Source of the DNA: Sophora flavescens
Taxonomy: Eukaryota; Streptophyta; Magnoliopsida; Fabales; Fabaceae
DNA length: 64,000 bases
Direction of reading: 5' to 3'
Assembly: GCA_030762895.1 (NCBI GenBank)
Contig: CM061068.1
Span: 81,475,840-81,539,839, forward strand
A program made the translations under genes and the position numbers. Shown one piece after another: positions 1 through 10,937 of this stretch. The notes below the pieces were generated by a model. The model did no database searches, was not told the origin of the DNA, and saw only the letters and a list, made by a program, of their open reading frames with translations. Positions within the stretch are counted from its first letter, which is position 1. Each line of letters starts with the position of its first letter.

Positions 1-22
1 AATACCATTTCCGTCTCCGCGG

Positions 23-487
23 GTGAAGCATATGCAGTACAAAAAGGAGATAAATAATCTACATCTGCTTCGCCCACAGAGACGTAGATGGTATCTCCAT
101 GAAGGCATGAACATCAAGATCTCAAGGAACTGTGATGCGCATCAAGCTTGTGCTGCATGCAAATATCAAAGAAGGAAGTGTGATCCTAACTGCATTTTCA
201 CACTACACTTTCCTCACGATCACCAAAAACAATTTGTCAAAGCCTATAAATTATTCGGGGTTGGCAAATTCAACAACTTGATCAAACCCTTTAACCTTGT
301 TCATAGGGATAAAGCCATGAACACCATCATCTTCAACAACTTGAAGCATTGGATCAATCTTTTGGAGGTTGTAGAAGCCACTATGAAGTTTTTCCATTAC
401 CTAGTGTTGGATATTTTGATGTATTTCAAAAATATAAAAAAGGGTGTAATTCTGAGTTTATTTTTGACTTGGTCTTATAGGTTTTGA
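23..487 (+). pseudogene. LOB-domain (LBD) transcription factor fragment, copy A
   Basis: LBD proteins are plant-specific DNA-binding factors. The translation (154 aa) has the defining zinc motif CX2CX6CX3C at C43, C46, C53 and C57 (ACAACKYQRRKCDPNC), followed by a recognisable FPHD and LFGVGK..N segment matching the central block of the LOB domain. After about residue 85 the match fades, and the usual C-terminal leucine-zipper-like helix is not recognisable. The first ~34 residues do not look like an LBD N-terminus. A second related copy lies at 788-1146 and the flanks are duplicated too, so this is a tandem family. It could be a diverged functional gene, but the loss of the domain end and the decayed neighbour suggest a pseudogene. 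Confidence 0.6.
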
Positions 488-490
488 AAC

Positions 491-790
491 AATTAGAATA
501 TGATTTGATTTTATCTTATCATATCATATCTTACCTAAATCTTATATTATCTTATCTAACAAAATCGGTTACTATTTTTAAACTTTAAATAAGTCTTTAA
601 CTTGGAGAGTTTTTTTTTGATGAAAAGCTATTACCTTCCTTCCAAAATGAACAACCTTGTAAAGATTGATTACCTTACAAAAAATTTTCATCCCTATAAA
701 ATCTAGCTCCTATCAGTTGTTCAAAACATAGCTACCCATTAAGGAAAAAATTATCACACGATATCATTTTAGATCATGTTTTATAAAATG
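491..790. other. Spacer between LBD copies, part of a tandem repeat unit
   Basis: No coding signal. The stretch at about 490-615 is repeated after copy B at about 1160-1312. The stretch at about 640-790 (ACCTTCCTTCCAAAA onward to AAAATGGATG) reappears at 7585-7745, on the other side of the CACTA element. This shows that the duplicated unit is about 750-800 bp and that at least the beginning of a third unit exists. Confidence 0.6.
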
Positions 791-1146
791 GATGCTCAAC
801 ATCAACATCTCAAGGAACAGTGATGCGCATTAAGCTTGTGCTGCATGCAAATACCAGAGAAGGAAGTGTGATACTAACTGCAATTTTGAAGTATACTTTC
901 CTCACGATCGTAAAAAAACATTTTGTCAACGCCCATAAATTATTCGGGGTTGGCAAAGTCAACAACTTGATTATACCCTTTAACCTTGTTCAAAGGGATA
1001 TAGCCATGAACACCATCATCTTCAACAACTTGAAGCATTGGATCGTTCTTTTGGAGGCTGTAGAAGCCATTTTGAAGTTTTTCCACTACCCATTGTTGGA
1101 TATTTTGATGTATTTCAAAAAAAAAAAAATATGGGTGTACTTTTGA
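791..1146 (+). pseudogene. LOB-domain fragment, copy B (frameshifted)
   Basis: This is the tandem duplicate of the LBD fragment at 23-487. The zinc motif (ACAACKYQRRKCDTNC) can be read in one frame, but that frame has a TAA just before it, where copy A has CAA. The following HKLFGVGKVNN block lies in a different frame, so there is at least one nonsense change and one frameshift inside the domain. The remainder follows copy A closely down to its last codons. It is a pseudogene. It matters mainly as evidence for local tandem duplication and as a reference for locating the CACTA insertion just downstream. Confidence 0.6.
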
Positions 1147-1339
1147 GTTGTTTTTTACTGGATCTTATCGATTTTGAAACGATTAGAATATGATTTGATT
1201 TATCTTATCATATCATATATTATCTAAATCTTATATTATCTTATCTAACAAAATTTGTTAGCATTTTTAAACTTTAAACAAGTCTTTAACTTATAGATTT
1301 TTTTTTTTGGAAAAACGATACTAGTGCAATAAGTGCTTT

Positions 1340-1725
1340 TTACGTCAGTTAAAATTGATTTTTTACGTCAGAATACTGACTGACGTAAATACAGCTGACG
1401 TTAATAGTTAATATTTTAACGTCAGTTGAGAACTAACGTTAAATATAAAACTATTAACGTCAGTTCTTTAACAAAACTGACGTTAATTTTGTAAAAATTA
1501 ACGTGAGTTTTTTAAACAACTGACGTTAAACATAAAACTATTAACGTCAGTTCTTAAGACAACGGACGTTAATTTTGTTAAAACTAACGTCAGTTGTTAT
1601 AAAGAACTGACGTTAAAGGTTTAATTTTAACGACAGTTGTAATAAACACCTGACGTTAATAGTGTACTGTATATTTTTTAAAATACTATTAACGTCAATT
1701 GTTTGATACAACTGACGTTAATAGG
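1340..1725. repeat. Left subterminal repeats of CACTA copy 1
   Basis: At least ten copies of a short motif, ACGTCAGTT or its reverse complement AACTGACGT, occur roughly every 20-45 bp, often as facing pairs separated by a short AT-rich loop. This is the classic subterminal arrangement of CACTA elements. It is absent from the neighbouring DNA and recurs near the other end of the element and in copy 2 at 25940-26150. Confidence 0.75.
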
Positions 1726-1992
1726 TTTTTTTTTTTAAATTCAGTTTTAAAATATCACTCCCCTCAGCTATCCCCGCATTCAAGAAATATCCCAGTAACA
1801 TAGAATCTCACACACATTACATAATTGCAAAGGAAAAAATTGAACAATGGGGGGACTTAAAACCAAAACCCATGTATATATATAAATAAATTTTAGTTCC
1901 AATGTCTAAAAAAAAAAACTACCAATCTAAGGATATATATATATATATATATATACATGTTATTAATTAGTTTCTAAAGTCTAACAAAAAAA

Positions 1993-4973
1993 CTATTTAT
2001 CTAAGTATTGCGGAGGTATCCTGTCAATTTCTTTTTCAGCCGCATACTTGAAGAAGAATTCAGCGAAGCGCATCCTCAAGTCTCTTAACTCATCTTCTTG
2101 AATATGCGATTGGTCGATAAATGCCTAGACACGTTCAAATAATAACAATAACATCAATGCAAGTCATCTTCAAAACTATAATATATAATTTAACAAGTTG
2201 TTTAAATATTACCTTATTCCATCCATCCGTAATAGATGCGGAGACTATGTTCAGCATATGAAGCATCACATAATAGCCGCACGACCACCCGTCAATTTGA
2301 AATCGAGACTACCAACAAAATTAATTTCAACGTCAGTTGAATATACATATAAATTAGTAATTATAATATTAATTATTTGATAAATAAACTACCAAACCTT
2401 GGGGATGTTCCATACAGGATTTGCTTTAGCCTTAGAAGTCCTACTTCTCCCGTTGGCGCAACTTATGCTACTCGCCTTCAGCGCGCTATCATAAACAAAT
2501 AATCATGTCGATCAATTAACAAATTCATATATCATGTGTGTAATAAACTAAAAACAACTAATATTAAAACTTAAATTAAATTTAAGTTTAGTTACTTACT
2601 TATTTACAGCTTCCACCACCTTCGGTGGCGGATCTTGGTGGAGAGAGCAGAAGAATATGACAGTATGCCTAGATGGGTGAAGTACGAACAACTGCCAATG
2701 GTTTTTCATACAGTAGGGAGCCAGATATAATTCTTTCCGATTGTCTCACAACAAGTTCCATATGTATTTACTTAATCCATCGCCATCAATGAATTGGGAC
2801 AGAAGGACCGACGAATCTAAGAAGCCGTAAACTGATGCAACGCCCTTATCAAGCTGAAGACGATGGAGATACCTAAGATATGAAAAGGTGTGGATGTTAA
2901 TTACATAATATATATATTGAAATTAAAATAAATTATTAAATGGAAAAATACCAAAAATAAATAAGTTATAAAATTAAAATTAACTTACGTGCACCAGAGA
3001 CTGAAAACATTGTTGTTCATCCAGACGTTATTTCGCAGCGTTCAGAGATAGTCACCACAGAAGGTAAATATCCTCCGTTGATCTGGGCGTGCCACCCATC
3101 CATCGTGCTCCAATGGACATTCAAAAATCTCAAACGCATAATCCTCACCAAGTGAGAACAAACGAGTGATAGGTGACAGCGACACCGACGTCGACTTGGC
3201 CTTCAGTTTAGGAAAAATAAAATAGATACGTTTTTGATAATTAAAAAAACACAAGTAATTATTTGACTAATTTGGACATTAATAATGAATACATACCTTT
3301 GTTAACATTTCGAGCTCACGTCGTTTGGAGTCCAACTCAAGCTCACGCCTTTTCATTTCCAACTCATGCTCATGGCGTTGAACTTCGAACTCCCGCCCCT
3401 AGTCGCCAACTCCATCGTCCTCCACATGTGCCCTACTAAAACTCTCTTTTGTGCTCACATGTGAAGGGTTGGCATGCCCTGCGGTGTCCTGGGATGTACC
3501 GACGGAGGAAAGCTCTCTGGCAAGCGCCTGCTTGAAATCTGGGTTGGATATTAAGCCTTGCATCAGATGTGTTGTAATAGCTGGGTTGGACATGGGGTGC
3601 TGAGTAATGTCAGCCAAAATTGATGCTTCATCAACCACCCGCTTTCGTGAAGCAGACTTGCCATAATATTCTTTGATGGTCACGTTCCCATGAACACCGA
3701 GAACCCGACCAGGATGGTCTTTCTTGCCTAGAGTAGTCATCAAGACGTCCCGCCGTCCAGAAGGGACGAATGCGCCCTGGGAGGATTGTGCTTTAAGATC
3801 CATCTATAATGAAAAAAAATGAAAAAACGTGCAAGTGAAAAGTGTTGCAAATATCTATACAAATATCAATTGAAATCAAGTTAATTATTTACTTACAATC
3901 TTATCTGCCACTTTGCGAGTGGCATCAACTTTAAAAGATCCCGTCTTTGTCATGCGGCCGGCTAACCAGACATCCTCGCGGTCGATGTCCGACGGAGGAC
4001 TTAATGGTGTGCCCTCATGCACCTCTCCTCTTTCAATCCTAGCAGAGTGCTCTTCCTGCTTCGCCCTCAACCTATCCGCCATCATCTGCTCGATCCGAGT
4101 CTGGTACCTACCCTAAGACATGGTGTGGCGGTGGACGTTCTTCGCCTGATTTATACCGACCCTTATTTGCCTTAGCCTATTCAAACAAAAACACATAATT
4201 AAATACAGTTAAATGATCTATAATAAGCATACAAAATTAACTTAATCAACCAACCTGAAATTCTCCATCCTGTCGACTCCTGGCAAACATATCCCAAGTA
4301 TCCTGATCAATCCAGGGATAATCTGAGAACATTTTATCAAGCCGCTTCTTCCCAGATACATAGTACCTGGTAAGATCATGCTTGAACCCATTCCAACGCT
4401 TTGATGCCATTTTCATACATTTATGACGATGATCCTCGTCATTTGGCACACTCCAAGCTACCTACACATTAAATACATAACAACTGGATGGATTATAACT
4501 CGGATAATTATCTAATAATGTAAATCAAACAAATGTAAAGGTAAAATACCGTGATAGCCTCCCCAATCTGATCCTTAACGTTCTGTGGAACGTCATTCCA
4601 GTGGTTGTAGTTGATGCTTACGTGCTGCTTCGCTTGTAGAAACACCCACTTATTAAATTCTTTAGCACGTGGTCCCTGGGCATTTAGATTAGCATCGAAG
4701 GACACCTCAAGCTTCTGTCCGCTTTTCCTGTCCTTCTCTAGTTTCTTCAACGAGGTGGCTCCTCTACCCCGTTTCCTATGAGCCTGTGATGTCTGTATGG
4801 ACAAAAAAAATGATAAAATAGAGGGTTGTAACATTATAAACTTACATTAAAAAGAAGGACTAAAGATAGTATATAACATGTAAACTTACACTAGAATCAG
4901 GCGTAGGCGTGATCGGGTCCTGCGAAGCCCCGACAGTGTCCTCCCGTGCATGCGGGCTATCCGATTGATCCAT
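1993..4973 (-). pseudogene. CACTA TNPA-like protein with Ulp1-type protease domain, multi-exon
   Basis: The gene reads on the minus strand in about ten short exons separated by AT-rich GT..AG introns. The likely start is the ATG at 4973 (MDQSDSPHARED). Next come segments typical of the plant Ptta/En/Spm transposon protein family (GRGAT..KKLEK at about 4760; NHWNDVPQNVKD at about 4590; KTGSFKVDATRKVADKI at about 3890-3960). A basic, Glu-rich spacer follows, then a C48 (Ulp1-like) cysteine protease region. That region has an NHWQLFVLHPSRHTVIF-type histidine block (about 2640-2710), a SCGYYVM catalytic-cysteine block (about 2240-2290) and a final exon ending at the TAG at 1993-1995. The Asp position of the triad reads as Cys (CSLHQ), which I believe is usual in transposon Ulp1 proteins. 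In copy 1 the Ulp1 frame appears interrupted in places, so I call it a pseudogene with caution. Confidence 0.6.
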
Positions 4974-4989
4974 ATGCATGCCTGTTCAG

Positions 4990-5840
4990 AAACAATATAT
5001 ATGTATTAACATCGGTTATAACTCAAAATAAATACAGAAGTATAAATAAAAATAACTCGATAGGTCCTGTAGATATACAAAACATCTATCCAATATAAGG
5101 ATAATACAGGAGATTGAAAACTATAGTTTTTGAAGATTGCCAAGCACTGGTCACGGCCTGGCAGTGATGTCCATCACGGCCGTAATGTGCCAACTGAACC
5201 AGACCCTCACATGAAGAACTGATCACGGCCTAGCCGTGATGAGCATCACGTCCGTGACAGATCAACGCACTCAAAACTAAAAATAGAGACATTCCAAACA
5301 ACTCAAACTCACGGTTTCAAGTTTCAACTACTGAGACTACAGTTTCAACATACACTCAAAACCAAAAATAGAGACATTCCAAACAACTCAAACTCACAGT
5401 TTCAAGTTTCAACTACTGAGACTACAGTTTCAACATACACTCAAAACCAAAAATAAAAAAATGTGCCCTAAAGACTCACCAGAAATAGGAGCTCGCGTGG
5501 TGGTGGGGGGGAAGCTCGAGTGGTGGCCAACGTTCGATGTGGTTACTGAGATCAGAGGGACAAGGAGAGTTAGTGCGCGGGAAGGGGAAAGAGAGATGTC
5601 AAGTTATTGCAAAGAATGAGCGGGAAAGATAGAGTTAGGGGTTAAGAGTGTACCTCACGGTGGTGGCGAAGAAGCCCTCACGGTGGTTGCGGTGGAGATG
5701 AGCTCGCGATTAGGGCAGAGTGAGGGTTGAGAGTGAGGGTTGAGAGTGAGGGTTGAGCATGATGAAAAGAGAAAAGAGACGTACAGAGAAGTGCAGAAGG
5801 AGCGCGGGTGTAAACGTTATAATCAAAATAAAACAACATT
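4990..5840. other. Non-coding part of CACTA copy 1 where tnp2 would be expected
   Basis: No transposase frame is found. The segment holds two CACGGCC..GGCCGTGATG-like palindromic stretches (5150-5185 and 5222-5262). It also holds an ~88-bp tandem duplication (about 5273-5450: two copies of a block containing CATTCCAAACAACTCAAACT) and short GAGGGTTGAGAGT repeats near 5720-5755. The rest has no recognised content. Copy 2 keeps the tail of a transposase at the corresponding place, so copy 1 probably arose by internal replacement or deletion. Confidence 0.5.
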
Positions 5841-6465
5841 TTACGTCAGTTGTTAGTAAAAACTGACGTTAAAGGTCATATATTTAACGTCAGTTGTCTT
5901 AAGAAACTGACGTTAAAAAACACTCACACTTCTTACGTCAGTTGTATTACACAACGGACGTTAAAAGTTTATTAGTTTCTGCAAAAACATTCATTCCTTT
6001 GACTACTGTGCTACTTACCCATTCACCTTATAACCTAAAGGTCATATATTTTACGTCAGTTGTTAGTAAAAACTGACGTTAAAGGTCATATATTTAACGT
6101 CAGTTGTCTTAAGAAACTGACGTTAAAAAACACTCACACTTCTTACGTCAGTTGTATTACACAACGGATGTTAAAAGTTTATTAGTTTCTGCAAAAACTT
6201 TCATTCCTTTGATTACTGTGCTACTTACCCATTCACCTTATAACCTAAAGGTCATATATTTTACGTCAGTTGTTAGTAAAAACTGACGTTAAAGGTCATA
6301 TATTTAACGTCAGTTGTCTTAAGAAAATGACGTTAAGAAACACTCACACTTCTTACGTCAGTTGTATTAAACAACGGACGTTAAAAGTTTATTAGTTTCT
6401 GCAAAAACATTCATTCATTTGACTACTGTGCTACTTACCCATTCACCTTGTAACCTAATCCTCTT
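5841..6465. repeat. 210-bp tandem triplication within CACTA copy 1
   Basis: A block starting TTACGTCAGTTGTTAGTAAA repeats at 5841, 6051 and 6261, an exact 210-bp spacing. The units differ by only a few bases, so the expansion is recent. Each unit contains several ACGTCAGTT-type subterminal motifs plus a stretch with CATTCACCTTATAACC. It multiplies the presumed TNPA binding sites on the promoter-proximal side of the element. Confidence 0.85.
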
Positions 6466-6535
6466 AATGAGCATTAAGTTTTTAGATAAGTTTTCAAGAA
6501 AATCAGAATAGATTAGTAACTTCATCCCTTGCTCC

Positions 6536-6678
6536 TATAAATAGCTTCCTTCCATCCTTTTAATTTTCGGCTTCACAATATGGCTCTGCCATGGAGATTA
6601 ACTTCATCACTCTTTCTTCCTATTCCTAGACTCAAAGATCTTTGTCTTAATGGTCAAACAACTTCTGAGGTTGTGTAA
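6536..6678 (+). other. Possible captured host promoter and 5' coding fragment
   Basis: A TATAAATA box (6536-6543) is followed 37 bp later by an ATG (6580) in CAATATGGC context, with an open frame of 32 codons ending at TAA 6676. The peptide begins MALPWRLTSSLF and is rich in Leu, Ser and Arg with no acidic residue in the first 19, like an organelle-targeting presequence. The orientation is opposite to the element's own gene. Composition is less AT-rich than the surroundings, and the following 6680-7020 also looks unlike the rest of the element. Capture of host gene pieces by CACTA elements is well known. I do not recognise the source gene; chance is possible. Confidence 0.3.
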
Positions 6679-7290
6679 ATCACATTACATAGGTGATAAG
6701 GGTGTGTAAATCACATTATGTGAATTGCTCACATTATCATCCTTCCGGAGAATCAGCCGCTGGAGGGCAAATCAGGTGCTCGGGCGTCACAGTTCCAAAA
6801 CCTCAGCTTTGGCAGCAAGTGACCGTCATGGAAGTCTCTAGAACCACTGCCTTTACTTGAAACTGATCTAGTGCACCTGTTTTTGCCTCTCTTGAGCTCT
6901 CTCATGCCCCCCAGTTTTTTGAGGTCTTAAAGGATGCAAGTGACTGTTCCAAGACCATTGCTAAAACAGATCGAGTGCACCCTTCGGAGTATAGTTTTCC
7001 CTTTGGCATATTTCATAAAACTCTCTAATGGGATGTAGCTTTAATGTTTAGGATTTTAAACCCTTTCAATGTAACTTTTTATAGGATTTTAAACCCTTTC
7101 AATCTTCTGTATCAATCTGTATTACACTTCATGAATGAGATTTGGTTTGGGTTATTGATTCAACTTATACTTCGCACATATATTTTAGTTTTCAAAACAG
7201 AAACACAAAACATCAAAGCAATTGTGAAACTGAAACTTTGAGGAAGGCAATGCGGAAGGCTACGTATACTAGATAAAAAAATTATTAAAA
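6679..7290. other. Unassigned interior of CACTA copy 1
   Basis: The stretch holds short repeats of TGTGTAAATCACATTA (6673 and 6702) and of GGATTTTAAACCCTTTCAAT (about 7050 and 7083), and a moderately GC-rich part at 6740-6960. No convincing frame. It may be continuing captured host DNA (exon or UTR) or simply the element's promoter region. Confidence 0.35.
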
Positions 7291-7584
7291 TAACCTTTAA
7301 CGTCTGTTGATGTAAGGACTGACGTTAAAAGTAAAGTGACTCACTTTTAACGTCAGTTCGATAAAGAACTGACGTTAAAACGTTCACTGTTAACGTCAGT
7401 TGTTTATTGAACTGACGTTAAAAGTGAGTCACTTCACTTTTAACGCCGATCCTAAAACAACTGACGTTAAAATTGAATTAATGAAGTCTGATATTTACAA
7501 AACTGCCACCGCCCCCTTTTTAACGTCTAGTTTTTGGTTAACTGACGTAAACCTTTACCGTCTAATGTATATTTTCCACTAGTA

Positions 7585-8640
7585 CTTTCCTTCCAAAAAG
7601 AACAACCATCTTAAGATTGATTACCTTCCAAAAAATTTCCATCCCTACAAAATCTAGCTCCTATCAGTTCTCCAAAACAGAGCAACCCGTAACGGAAAAA
7701 TTTATCAGACGATTTCATTTAAGATTATGTATAATAAAATGGATGTTGCCTAGTCCCTCTTTGATATACTTTACATGGTTAATTATATATAGAATGAGAG
7801 ATGTGTTAACAAATCTAAAATGGCATGACTATTGACAAAGGCAAATTCTAACAAACTTAACTAATTACAAAACTAAGAAGAAAATCTCAAATTTTAATAT
7901 GATATTTAACAACTCCTATTTGTAAAATGGATACATTAATTATTGCAAATGCAAAATTTTGTGAAAAACTAAAAGTCTCTGCATATCTAATGACTTGTTG
8001 TTCCTCCAAACGAGCACGTGCCAAAATTTTCCAATCATTTGATAGTAATGCTGACATGGACATAGTACGATCCATCACGGTACTAGGTATAGTGTTCATA
8101 TCATTATAAGAAACCAAAATAACTGACATACATAAGACTAATTATAACACCTTGGTCATGAAGGCCTAAAAATAACATTGGTAAGATATTAGGTAGTTGA
8201 ACTTACTTTCCTTCTCTATGCTTTGGGCTAGGGCCTACACAAGTGAGATAATGTCCCTCCCTATGCACCATTTAAAAAAAATATGTTGCAACACCTTGAA
8301 GCAAATCGTAGACGTCTTGAACAAAAATATGTTGGCTCTCTTGGGTAAAAACTAGCGAATAGCGGATAAGCTACCTAATAGTGGTTGAGCTTATAGCAGA
8401 TAGTTGATAAGTTAACATATTTTATTTGAAGTGATTGGTAAAACATATATTGTAAATAAAACATATATTGCCAACTGGATTAGTGTAAATTAGTTTGAGT
8501 TTTCAACTTAGTTTATAGTCAAACATGTATTTAAGTAGTATTTACCAATTAAATACAAATAAGCAAATACTGATTAATTACCAATTAATTATTGGAGAAG
8601 GAATTTAAATTTGAAAACTTCATATGTTTTGTTTATTTTT
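7585..8640. other. AT-rich intergenic DNA with the start of a third LBD repeat unit
   Basis: 7585-7745 matches the sequence upstream of LBD copy B (640-790) up to AAAATGGATG, then diverges, so any third LBD copy is lost. The remainder to 8640 is AT-rich with no supported gene. Short overlapping open frames on both strands around 7887-8129 mirror each other and look accidental. Confidence 0.5.
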
Positions 8641-8982
8641 TTGTTTTGTTTTTTGGGTTAATTTTTTTTCCTGGAGATAATCTCAAGTGGTACTGATAGG
8701 ATCTTTGTTCATTTGGGTGGTAATACAGTGGCAGCAACGGAGACTGGAGCAAGACGGCTACAACGGATATTTTTTTTTTATGATCGTTTCCACCAACTTT
8801 CCAGTGCCTCCATCATCTCCACCTCACCGCCCCCACCCTCACCCCTACACCACCATCAACATTGCTTTCACGGTTGTGAGATCTGATACCCAGATTTGGC
8901 AAACCCAGATCTGAAAACAAAAGATCTGAAAAAACATAGAGATGAAGAGCCAACAAAACCCTGATCATAAAAGGAGTGGTAT

Positions 8983-9210
8983 TTAAGAGGCAGTGAGACC
9001 TTGGCGCATGTAGAGGAATCTGACGGTGGCGGCTCGACGAAAATGGAGTTTCAGGGTGAAGCTGACAGACGGCGAAGCTGCCACTGTGGTTTTGGACATG
9101 AGGAGGAGGTGGGAACCGGTTTGGCAGTTGTAGAGACCTTTTAGAAAGTGGAAGGCGGAGCCACCAACGATGCCCATGCCCAATGTGCCGTCGACGCCCA
9201 TACCCAAAGT
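8983..9210 (-). pseudogene. Tim17 (mitochondrial inner-membrane translocase) gene fragment
   Basis: Tim17 is a four-helix core subunit of the TIM23 preprotein translocase. On the minus strand, from about 9207 downward, the frame gives GTLGMGIVGGSAFHFLKGLYN, very close to the first conserved block of plant Tim17 (G-x-GMG-x-VGGS-x-FHF-x-KG-x-YN). After a frameshift the next conserved piece can be read as SGSFAV at 9065-9091, corresponding to the GGSFAVWGG block. The remaining transmembrane segments are missing. It is a frameshifted fragment. Upstream (9210-9265) the GMG-encoding motif is tandemly duplicated. It lies 300-500 bp from a CACTA-type MITE end, so it may have been carried by a transposon. 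Confidence 0.6.
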
Positions 9211-9269
9211 GCCACCAACGCGCCCATGCCTAACGCGCCACTGACAACGCCCATACCCAAAGCAGAAGG

Positions 9270-9526
9270 TTGGAGGAGCTATATAGGTTCTTGGGATTCA
9301 GACCTGGCAGTTTTGGAGACGGCAGTGCACATGATGATGCCACTACTACTGCTGTTATGCCGATGCTAATGATGCCGCAGATGACGATGACATTAGCCCA
9401 CCTCCCCTCACTCCCTCCTCACATAGATTAGGTTTTCTATTGGGTGTAATACATTACTATTGGATTACATTTGTACTGGTTGGATTTTAATTATAAATTT
9501 TCTTTGAATTTTATTTTATTTTATTT
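9270..9526. other. Non-coding spacer
   Basis: A short GC-richer part (to about 9420) grades into AT-rich DNA. Nothing recognised. Confidence 0.4.
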
Positions 9527-9561
9527 TAAGCAACCAAGGTTTTAGCAACCACTGACCGGTG

Positions 9562-9566
9562 GTCGC
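9562..9566. repeat. Target-site duplication (left) of the Athila/Tat-like element
   Basis: GTCGC at 9562-9566 is repeated exactly at 14786-14790, immediately outside the two LTRs. This proves a single intact insertion event. Confidence 0.9.
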
Positions 9567-10937
9567 TGATGCGTGATTTTTAAGATATAAATAAAGGCAA
9601 GTGCACCTCGTCGCAATCAAGTAATACGGTGGTGAGACCGGTTATCGTATCCACAGGGATCGGTTGTCAATTACCAATTCGCAAACTCAACAACTATCTA
9701 GACTAAACTAAAGTATGAAAAGATCAGAAAACAAAGAAATAAAATATTTTTGGTCTTTTGGGAATTTTATCGAACACTTGGTATGCAAACAGAGATGTGG
9801 CTAAGATTGTTAGGGTTAGACTACACTAATTCTCCCTTAATTGCAATGAAATGGTTATCAACACAAGCACTACTTCAATTATGACAATCAAGCCTTTTCT
9901 AAAATACTCAAGCCTAATGTCTTAGGTGCATTGAGCCTAAAACCCCAAATCAAACCCTAATGTCTTAGGTGGATTAATCTGTGATTTTGCATTAAGTCAA
10001 GACTTATAAGATTGCAAGCATTCAACACCTATGTCTAGATTCTTGAACTACTTGGCATATGATTCATGAGCATGCCTTAACACCAACCTTTCAGTCATCT
10101 ATCAAAGCAACATATCATTCCTATGGGTAGCTAATCCAAGGAAAGCATTAAGCACAGAATCACATACTCATAAAGAAATAGAAACTTGCATTAAACAACC
10201 AAATCAATTTACAAATAAGTTCAGAAAAGTAATCATCTAACCCCAACAATGGGGGATTTAACTATTCATGTACAAAGAAAACCAAACCAGAGAAATAGGA
10301 GAAGAGGAGAGAAGAGGCCCCATGTGAGCTTTCCTTCTTCTTCAAAGCAACCCCTCTTGGCTCCCTTCTAGGGTTGAAACCCTAGCCCAGCCATAGCCTC
10401 CAAGTGCCTCCAAATGCCCTTTTTTTAGGTTAGAAGTCAGTCCTCTTTCCTGTTCAGCGCAGCCTTATTTATAGATCAGTCGCGCGTCACGGCCGTGATG
10501 GCCATCACGGCCAGGCCGTGACGGCTTCTGGAGTGGGCGAATTTGCACAAAATGGGTTCTCGCGAGGCGAGCCCTTTGTTCGCGACGCGAATCCTGAATT
10601 TCTGGTAGGTCACGGCCGTGATGTCTATCACGGGAAGGCCGTGACAGTCTCTGACTTTTGCCTTCTGCTCTGCTTGATCACGGCCGTGATGGTCATCACG
10701 GCCAGACCGTGATGGGCTCTGTTTGGCTATATTCTTCACTTTTCAAGCTCTTTTTCATCCAAGCTCCACTGTGGCTGATTTTGATCATTTTTACATTAAA
10801 TTCCTACAAAACAACACCAAGACACCGCTTCACCCGTTCGAAGGGAAAATCTAACTAAATCAACTAAATAATGCCTAATCTATATGCAAAATGAATGCAA
10901 AAGTATATAGAAAACATGATGTAAAATCACACTATCA
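9567..10937 (-). repeat. 3' LTR of the Athila/Tat-like element
   Basis: 1371 bp, starts TG and ends CA, nearly identical to 13417-14785. It contains three copies of a palindromic CACGGCCGTGAT block (10487-10523, 10610-10645, 10676-10714) and a TATA-like CTATAAATAAGG on the minus strand (10464-10474). The frames crossing it on both strands follow from the palindromes and are not genes. Confidence 0.9.

Larger units (their letters stand above)
1319..7584 (-). mobile_element. CACTA (En/Spm-like) DNA transposon, copy 1, no main transposase
   Basis: The ends are inverted (TACTAGTG at 1319, CACTAGTA at 7577-7584); the copy at 25918 begins CACTAGTG. Many direct and inverted ACGTCAGTT/AACTGACGT motifs fill both subterminal regions (1340-1725, 5840-6400, 7300-7560). 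In En/Spm elements such arrays bind the TNPA-type protein. The genes inside run on the minus strand. The flanks belong to the tandem LBD repeat: the sequence to the right of 7585 continues the unit seen at 640-790, which gives a paralogous empty site. The exact target duplication is ambiguous; only TA is clearly shared if the element is taken as CTAGTG...CACTAG. No tnp2-type transposase is visible, so the copy is probably non-autonomous. Confidence 0.8.

Noticed and set aside
7887..8129. Mirrored 60-80 codon frames on both strands
   Set aside because: AT-rich, mutually overlapping, no homology.
10476..10739. Frames full of HHGRD/ITAVT-type repeats on both strands (also 14315-14587)
   Set aside because: Translation products of the palindromic CACGGCCGTGATG blocks in LTRs; not proteins.
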